This document shows positions 56,542 through 64,000 of a stretch of 64,000 nt of DNA, one piece after another. The notes beneath the pieces are model-generated. The model made no database searches. It saw only the letters and a program-made list of their open reading frames with translations, and was not told the DNA's origin. Source of the stretch: Chondrilla cf. caribensis (taxonomy: Eukaryota > Porifera > Demospongiae > Chondrillida > Chondrillidae); the NCBI GenBank assembly GCA_964020155.1, contig OZ026569.1:4299612-4363611 (forward strand), read 5' to 3'. Position 1 is the stretch's first letter. Each line of letters opens with the position of its first letter. The position numbers and the translations under genes were made by a program.

Positions 56542-58511
56542 ACTGATACCGACTTCCCATACTCTATATGCAGGAAAACAGAGTCCATTGATGTATTGGA
56601 TGCGTTGGGTAGCAACATTATAGTCAACACTAGAGGAGGAGAAGTGATGAGGGTGCTGCCCAGGTTGAATGAGGTTGGTGGCTGACTGTGGAGTGAGATC
56701 CAAGCTCTCTCAATGCCGCACCTTCGACACTCCTACAGGACATCAATGAGATATGGATTTCAGACAAGACGAGGTTTGCATATGATGGCTTGAAGAGACA
56801 GCGATTGGTGGAGCCGATGGTGAAGGATGGGAGTGTTGGACTTTCTCCTGTTGAATGGGAGGAAGCTCTGATAACCGTGGCGGACAAGCTGCGTAGCACC
56901 AGTGGAGAGGAAATGGCAGCTGTTGTTGGAGGATTGGTGGATGTGGAGTCTCTAGTGGCATTGAAGGACTTGTTCAATAAAATGGCTTCCGACAGTCTTC
57001 ACACAGAAGAGGTCTTTCCTGATGTCGGTACTGGGTGAGCGTGTTCAGCCTGTGTTTGGTCTGGAGTGTGGTCATGTATGTCTGATGTGGTCATGTGCAC
57101 AGTGTGGACCTCAGATCCAGTTATCTGCTGAACTCATCTATAGCTGGTGTTGAAGAGTGTGATCTCTTGCTTCTAGTGGGTACCAACCCTCGGTTTGAGG
57201 CGCCACTCTTCAATGCTCGAGTAAGGAAGAGGTAAGCCCTCACCTCCCATGTTCCCCAGTGTACACTTAATTTGTTGTGCTGTGTTAGCTTCATCCACAA
57301 TGAACTGCCTGTGGCATTGATCGGCTCAAGAGTTGACTTGACCTACGACTACACTCACTTGGGAGATTCTGCTAAAGTGTTGGAGGAGATATTGTCTGGA
57401 CAACATCCCTTCTCAAAGGAGTTCACATTGGCCAAGCGGCCAATGGTTGTTATCGGAAGCTCTGTATTCTCAGGATTAGATGGACCGTCTCTCCTCGGCA
57501 GTGTGGTCAAACTTGCAAACATGGCCAAACCAGAGAATGAGAAGTGGGCAGTCCTCAACGTTCTGCATAAGGTGGGTATTGTAATAGGTGCGTATTGGTT
57601 CATGACACACCCTATCGACACACCCCTGTTACACTCACAGGTAGCTAGCCAAGTGGGAGCTATGGACATTGGTTATAAGACTAACAAGTTGAACCTTTCG
57701 AATGTTAAATTTCTCTACCTTCTAGGAGCTGTGAGTCTGTGTGAGTGTTGTATGTTCACAGTGTCCGATGCATGCATGTTGTTTCCCTTTTGCAAAGGAC
57801 AATGGTGTTGTAACAAGGGAGATGCTGCCCAAGGACTGCTTTGTTGTCTATCAAGGTCACCATGGCGATCAAGGAGCTCTTCTAGCAGATGTTGTTTTTC
57901 CCGGAGCAGCTTACACTGAGAAAGAAGCAACTTACGTCAACACAGAGGGAAGGCCTCAGAGGACCAGGTGCTTGGTGGGGGGGTTTTAGTAGCTGTAGCC
58001 ACTGTTACTTTGGGTGTAATCTCCCTGTCCGTGTAGAGTTGCTGTCACCCCACCAGGGATGGCACGCGAGGACTGGAAGATCATAAGGGCTCTGTCTGAG
58101 GTACAGTAATGATATACTTTGCATGCTGACTCCTCCCCACCCATTATGGATCCCCGCCCACTCCAGCTTGCTGGGTTCAAGCTGCCTTATAACTCAGTAG
58201 AGGAGATTCGTGACAGAATGGGGGAGTTGGCCCCTCACCTCCTCAGATGTGGAGACCTCCAAGAAGCTAACTTCTTTGCTTTGGCTAACAAGCTATTAAC
58301 TGTGAGAAGGAATAACCCACGAATAGTTATCGTGTGTGTCTAACCCCGCCTCTATTGACATTACTATTAGACTTCAAAGTTGTCGAACAAAACCTTATCA
58401 CCATCACAGTTGACCCTGGACCAGTTCTATGTAACTGATGCCATCACCAGAGCCTCACCGACAATGGCCAAGTGTGTGGCAGCTGTGAGAGGAGCCAAAC
58501 CCAAACAATGA
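55113..58511 (+). CDS. NDUFS1: NADH dehydrogenase (complex I) 75 kDa iron-sulfur subunit
   Basis: Largest subunit of the peripheral arm of complex I; carries electrons over three Fe-S clusters. Exons 55113-55158 ([15 protein letters not shown], targeting peptide), 55229-55332 and 55426-55533 lead on to a stop at 58509-58511; length close to human (727). Cluster ligands are visible: the 2Fe-2S motif [20 protein letters not shown] plus an upstream cysteine, the HxxxC block [20 protein letters not shown], and [12 protein letters not shown]. Further blocks are [86 protein letters not shown] and [14 protein letters not shown]. It ends [15 protein letters not shown], lacking the longer human tail. 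Two introns start with GT tracts and one with a 24-bp cacctcaccctg repeat (55810-55935). Confidence 0.95.
55561..55627 (+). repeat. (GT)n, NDUFS1 intron 3
   Basis: Starts about 27 bp after the donor at 55534. Confidence 0.95.
56480..56540 (+). repeat. (GT)n forming an NDUFS1 donor
   Basis: Starts directly at the end of the FTARPWEL exon. Confidence 0.95.
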
Positions 58512-58773
58512 CACTGCCATGTCTAGTGCCTTGTCTAGTGGTTGTTTCAAATGTGCCATTACTTGTATGTTGATAAGCATCATTGGCTTAATAACTCTAA
58601 ATGATGTTAATTAAACCACACAAAAAGTCAATTCTAAGGAACATTAATCTTATACAAAACCAAGTGAATTATATTAATGATTGAGATACAATAATATTAT
58701 TATATAATTATAATAATTGGATGTTCTACTATGAAAATACATACATAGTTCATTTGATTTCTAACAATTTGTG

Positions 58774-58840
<67 letters not shown>

Positions 58841-58862
58841 GTATCACCGGTACTGGATGAGC
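58512..58862. other. Convergent 3' region, NDUFS1 / myosin-X-like
   Basis: AT-rich. Contains (CA)n at 58778-58838, which is GT in the sense of the myosin gene, just past its stop. No gene seen. Confidence 0.55.
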
Positions 58863-61800
58863 CTAAACAGTTGAGCTCTGAGATAGCTGTTTCCGGCTCA
58901 TGTTGAAGCTGATGTGAGCATTTAGTAATTTGGTCAACTCAGCTTCCTATGGCCAGGGTTGAGATACTGTTTGAATCACATGCTAGTCACATGATTGCTA
59001 CATACTGTAACTTACTCTGTTGGTTTCAAACAACATAGAATCTTCCCCTTGAACAACAAATTTGAATTTGTTAGGATAAGGAGCTCCAAATGATTCAATC
59101 CTTAGAGAATGTAAGAGAGAACTCATCTATAGAGAACATCGTGAAGGCACCACAAACCTCACCGCTCATAATTATAGATCTTCAGAGGTATCTTCTGTCC
59201 TCTCTCAAAAAGAGAGACACTATTGCTACCAACGGCCAACCACAAGTCTTGGGGGAATCGCTGGTCTGACAACACATACTGAGGTAGAAACAGAATGTTA
59301 ATACCATGGGAGCCTCAATAAAGTACTTTTACCTTAATATCCTGTATACTACAGCCGAACCCCGACCACTTCATAACGATGTCCATGTAGGCACGCTGAG
59401 CATCAGAGTCCTCCATTCCCTGAGCAACAGACGAGGATGGAAACAAGAATTATGGCAAAAGACAAACTATCAATTGACTGTACCTGAAGCTTCTTCCACT
59501 GCTGTACAACAAGCTGTCTGACCTGCCCCATCTTGGCAGTCAGAGCATCTTCAGATCGTTCTTCTTCACTATATTCTACAGGAAACATCACACAAAGCAC
59601 CATCACATACAACACACAAAGCACCATCACATACATCACACAAAGCACCATCACATACGTCACACAAAGCACCATCACATACATCACACAAGCACCATCA
59701 CATATGTCACACAAAGCACCATCACATATGTCACACAAAGCACCATCACATACATCACACAAAGCACCATCACATACATCACACAAAGCACCATCACATA
59801 CATCACACAAAACACCATCACTACATCACACACAGTACTGCCATGTACATACATGGCACATGAAGAAATCACCTTTGCCCTTTGAGCGTGTGAGTGTCCC
59901 CGAAAGCCAGTTCTTCCCTTTACTGATTGTTTCGTACTTTTGTTGGATGTTCTTTGGGCCGAGAATGTCCTTCTGCCGTTCAGCTTCTTCCCTTATCTTG
60001 TGCAGGGGGTACAGCCTGGTCAGGTCAGTACTAGAAAGGGGAAAATCCTACAATTAACATGTGTTTTCACGAAAAAAACGACACTGTTTACATGGTGGAC
60101 TCTTCAGGGTCATAGTCACCCTCCAAGTACTGCTGGCGGAGAGCTGCTAGTTCAATCATCTCGTCTTCTCCAGCGGGGAAGTACCCTCTGACCACCATGT
60201 CACATGCCTACAGACACAGGACCCAATCCACCACTTGTGGACTAACAATTGTGTGTAGATAACTAACCTGTTCGAACATGATTGTCCCCTCCACACTGCC
60301 CAACGGAACAGAAGAAATGTCAGTGAAGCAAAAAATCTTGAAAAAGAGAGTCCATCTCTGAGGGGATTCCCCCGGTGGAAGCTGCTGTTCTCTGTATTGT
60401 TCAAACTTTGCTAGCACATCGGCCACTGTCGAACGATCATCAATGATTTTACTGATGTCACCACAAGTCTCAAATAACCCAAATCTATTAGCAATGGTTC
60501 GTATTCCCATTCCCAATTTTAATTTGGCTACAACCTAAAATTGAAATTGTACCGATATGATAAAATACAGTTAAATAATAATTTGAAGTTCCGACAAGAG
60601 AACTCACCTGTCTGGCTGTAGTGGAAGAGTTGATAGCTATGTTACAAGACGCTCCTCCGTAGGTGTAGACAACAGACTTCAGCTCGCGACGTCCCTGAGT
60701 GTAAGGGGTTCCAGCCATCACCACGGCACAGATACGATGCTACATAAGGACCAGTTGATCACGTGGTCGGACTAACTCACCAAACAAGCAATGATCTCGT
60801 TTCTAGAGGGGGGATACTCCCTCTGTTTGGTTCGTCGCATGTTCTGAGAACAATACTCAGCAAATTTAGCCATCTCTGAATCTGGGTACTTCTCCAAGAT
60901 CCTGGGGGGAGGGGGGCATAAAGGGTGTGACGGAGGTGTGGCAGAAGCACAATATGTAGACTTACCTCTTTATGTGCATGACGAGATATCTCTGTATAGC
61001 TCTTTCCGGTACAAACGCACACACCATACAGGACAGGATTTGCCATGCACTTATCACCAGTTGGCTGTCCACTTGGTCCTCCAGAACCACTGCCGTCTGC
61101 TTGATCAGCTGACAGAACACCTGTACAATACAACTCACACAGTAAACACGACAACAGCTACTGGTACATCCCATTGGTTACTTCAGATCTGAGATCTTGC
61201 AAGTCAAAACAACTTCTGAGGATGCTCTGAGCAGTTGGTATTGGGTCAGCCAAGGCTCCCTTGCTGAGGAGTTTAGCGAAGGTGTTGACAGCCTCGATGT
61301 GAAGGTTCTTGTACTCCCGGTACTTCTCTTTGGGAAGGTTGGGCTTACCGTAAGGGAGGGCTATCAGGGGGGCTTTAATTGGAGTAGTAGAGTGAGCTAA
61401 AATGGGATGAGCATCATAAACCTTGTCCCAGTCTGCTCTTCGAGATTTCTACACAGAAACAGGAAGGGGGGAAGACTGATTAAAATATGTATAGTAAAGA
61501 AAACAGAAACTCACAATTAAAGAGAGAATAAGTCTTTCAGTAAGTGTCTGTATTGGTTGACAAGCATCAATAGCATCTTGAAGGGCAATGGTCCACTTGG
61601 TAGCTTCGTCCAGGGACTTTGTACTGAGCTCATGAATGTGTCTTCTGGCATGCAAGTAGAGGGTGTAGTAACCCGTCTCCTTGTGTTGGGCTTCACTCAG
61701 AGGGTCTATGGAGCACAGACTGGGGGAGAACCCACAACCATCATCGTCATGGTAACAACAGACCATGTGCCACAGTTCTTACCAGTTAAGAGGGACTGTC

Positions 61801-64000
61801 CCTGCCGGTGGCTCCGAAGTGTCTTCCGAACGGTAGTAGGTCAGACCCTTGCTCGTCAGAACAAAGTACCTCCTCCTTCTGATACGGCCCTCCTTCACCA
61901 GCCAACCTGGCAAAGGAACAAAGGGTGTGGCACAGACCAGTAGCCCATCCCACACTGGACTGACCTCTTTCCAGTATCTGCTGCTGCTCCACATCCAGTG
62001 TGGAGACCTTCCTTCTCGGAGAGAGGGCTGATATCCACTTGTGCATGTCTTGAGCATCTTTAGCTACAAAGTTGTAGACTCTGTTTGCTGTGATCACAGC
62101 AAATGCATTCGGCCTATAGAGGATGGGCAGAGCATTATGAACAAATGGGTGGGGCAGTGTGGACCAATGGGTGGGGCAGTGTGGACAAATGGGTGGGGCA
62201 GTGTGGACCAATGGGCGGAGTATTGTCACTATGAACGAGGCAGACTAACTTTTTAGGATTGTTGATAGCTTGGACAGCTTCAATATCAGCCAAGTCGATC
62301 GTCCCAATAGCATTATGTGGGTCAACCTCTCCTTCCATCAAACTGCGAATCTTCTTTTCTGACATAACACGAACCATTCTTAGTAGCTCAATCCACTCCC
62401 TGCAAGGCACACATTGCACAAAGTTGACAACACAATCCATATCCAACACATAATGTCACTGTCCATACTTCTTCTCTTCATTGTTATTGGCCGTGAGATG
62501 GTAGGTGCGTGCTGGTGTCACTATTCCAAAGCTGAATTCTTTGGACCCGCTTTCCTCCACTATGTCACTAAATGCCAAAGGACACATAACCTCTAGTTCA
62601 AATCTCCCTACACACTGGGCACTCACGTCACGTTGGCCATGTCAATGACTCCAACGGGCTTGGTGGTCTCATCGACGATGTCCTTTTCATAGTAACAGAG
62701 ATTGCGGTTTGGTCTCATCACAAAGTAACGCTGCCGCCAGTTACGTCTGAAACACAATCAATTCCAATTAAAGTCTGTTGCAAACAACTGCAGTGGGAGT
62801 CAAACCTGCTGAGAGTTCCAGTCCCTCCGCCCTTCTTCAACAACCAGCCTTGCTTGAGTGCTTCCTGGTGCGCATAGGTGATGCCAGTTGGTGAGGTTGG
62901 AGAGAACGATTAAAGTGTGGTAACTGCTGTAAAGGATGGGACAAGGAATCGAGTCATGCACGCACCTGTTTGCCATGGAAGAACATGAATGTTTCTTCCT
63001 TTATGATACACCAGCGCTTCTTCCACCCAGCGTGCTTCATACTGAGGAAGCCTTCAATAGAGATCTCCTCTCCGCTCCAAAATACATCAGCTCCTGTTTC
63101 ACCGAAGGTCTTTCTCCTTGTCTCATCTTCTGCTTCTGTCACAGCGATCTCCTCAAGGTCCTCAGGCTCCTCCTCCTCTTCACCGGGTTTCTATGGAAAC
63201 ACAGGCATAAGTAGTTATAACCCTTTTCTGAGGAATGTACCCAATTCATGATATTGGGCGTGCACCGGTCAGGAGCATGCTTGACTGCACTCAGGAATCA
63301 CACTGTACTCATTAGTAAGCACTAATGTGACACCTACCCCATCATCTCAGGTCACACCTCCCCCATCATCTCAGGTCACACCTACCCCCATCATCTCAGG
63401 TCACACCTACCCCCATCATCTCAGGTCACACCTACCCCCATCATCTCAGGTCACACCTACCCCCATCATCTCAGGTCACACCTACCCCCATCATCTCAGG
63501 TCACACCTACCCCCATCATCTCAGGTCACACCTACCCCCATCATCTCAGGTCACACCTACCCCCATCATCTCAGGTCACACCTACCCCCATCATCCAGGT
63601 CACACCTACCCCCATCATCTCAGGTCACACCTACCCCCATCATCTCAGGTCACACCTACCCCCATCATCTCAGGTCACACCTACCCCCATCATCTCAGGT
63701 CACACCTACCCCCATCATCTCAGGTCACACCTACCCCCATCATCTCAGGTCACACCTACCCCCATCATCTCAGGTCACACCTACCCCCATCATCTCTTCT
63801 AGTTCCAACTCCAATATTTCAGCCAAAGCAGCTACTTCCTCTTCAGCCTCCATCCTCGCTCTCTCTTCCATTGCTTGCTTTTCCAGGACTTCGTGGTCCT
63901 TTCTCTCCTTCTCAACTTGTGCCAATCTCTGCTCCTCCAACAGTCGACTACAGAGAACACGACCACCTCGTTAATCATGCTGAGTTGGGTGGCTTGCAAT
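58863..64000 (-). CDS. MYO10: Myosin-X-like protein, C-terminal part (PH, MyTH4, FERM); 5' end beyond the window
   Basis: Unconventional myosin of filopodia. Only the tail is inside the window. In sense order: a charged helix/coiled coil (LEEQRLAQVEKERKDHEVLE, exon ending 63785), an acidic linker (KPGEEEEEPEDLEE), and PH1 (EGFLSMKHAGWKKRWCIIKE). PH2 follows with QGWLLKKGG, SRRNWRQRYFVMRPNRN and ITANRVYNFVAKDAQDMHKW, then a third PH with GWLVKEGRIRRRRYFVLT. MyTH4 is seen from HPILAHSTTPIKAPLIALPYG, VFCQLIKQTAVVLEDQ and REYPPSRNEIIACL. FERM begins YTYGGASCNIAINSSTTARQ and ends with a stop at 58865-58863. Order and blocks match human MYO10 (FLYMKGG, WKRRWCVLKDETF, EFVPSRDEIEAL). PLEKHH proteins share PH-MyTH4-FERM but lack this PH arrangement and the helix. 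The motor is not visible, so class X is inferred from the tail. Confidence 0.85.
59592..59830. repeat. ~24-bp minisatellite, myosin-X-like intron
   Basis: About ten copies of a unit with acaaagcaccatcacataca, next to the EYSEEERSED exon. Confidence 0.92.
62142..62222. repeat. Short 20-bp repeat, myosin-X-like intron
   Basis: About four copies of a unit with atgggtggggcagtgtggac. Confidence 0.85.
63335..63799 (-). repeat. 25-bp minisatellite containing a myosin-X-like 5' splice site
   Basis: About 18 copies of a 25-bp plus-strand unit containing tcacacctacccccatcatc. In sense each reads GAGATGATGGGG|GTAGGTGTG, identical to the real exon end (63785) and donor. Confidence 0.95.

Overview
The window is nuclear DNA of an animal, most likely an early-branching one; a sponge is my best guess, but the sequence cannot prove it. 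Genes are split by short GT-AG introns. Nearly every gene is a deeply conserved metazoan or holozoan family: SF3B1, gamma-tubulin, kinesin-1, EHD, a myosin-X tail, a paired-like homeobox, MESD and CIR1. Intergenic gaps are very short, and there is no operator, Shine-Dalgarno or CRISPR signal. Introns are full of microsatellites and minisatellites.

Layout, left to right: NMT (+), ATP5F1B (+) with an intronic C/D snoRNA, a free-standing LYR-motif microprotein related to the MIEF1 upstream-ORF product (+), a CCDC177-like coiled-coil gene (-), RPA3 (-), a PH+PTB docking protein (+), about 3 kb of gene-poor DNA with a decayed copy of one of its exon pieces, kinesin-1 heavy chain (-), CIR1 (+), an intronless EHD gene (-), gamma-tubulin (+), RPL27 (+), GTF2A2 (-) and COX16 (-) 11 bp apart, SF3B1 (+), a paired-like homeobox gene (+), MESD (+), MMUT (-), NDUFS1 (+), and the C-terminal part of a myosin-X-like gene (-) that runs off the right edge.

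The genes do not form a pathway. Five of the twenty are mitochondrial (ATP5F1B, LYR protein, COX16, MMUT, NDUFS1), and MMUT/NDUFS1 share a 71-bp head-to-head spacer. Five divergent pairs have start codons only 46-116 bp apart, which implies shared promoters. Two same-strand pairs (COX16 to GTF2A2, 11 bp; RPA3 to CCDC177-like, 45 bp) look operon-like.

The most unusual theme is the relation between tandem repeats and splice sites. In several introns the minisatellite unit contains the exon/intron junction itself, so the 5' splice site is copied tens of times. Separately, nearly all intragenic (GT)n tracts lie in the sense orientation, often directly at the donor site. Other notable items are the snoRNA, whose two guides both match conserved 28S rRNA, a 177-bp pogo/Tigger-like MITE, and a 38-bp palindrome flanked by a 7-bp direct repeat.
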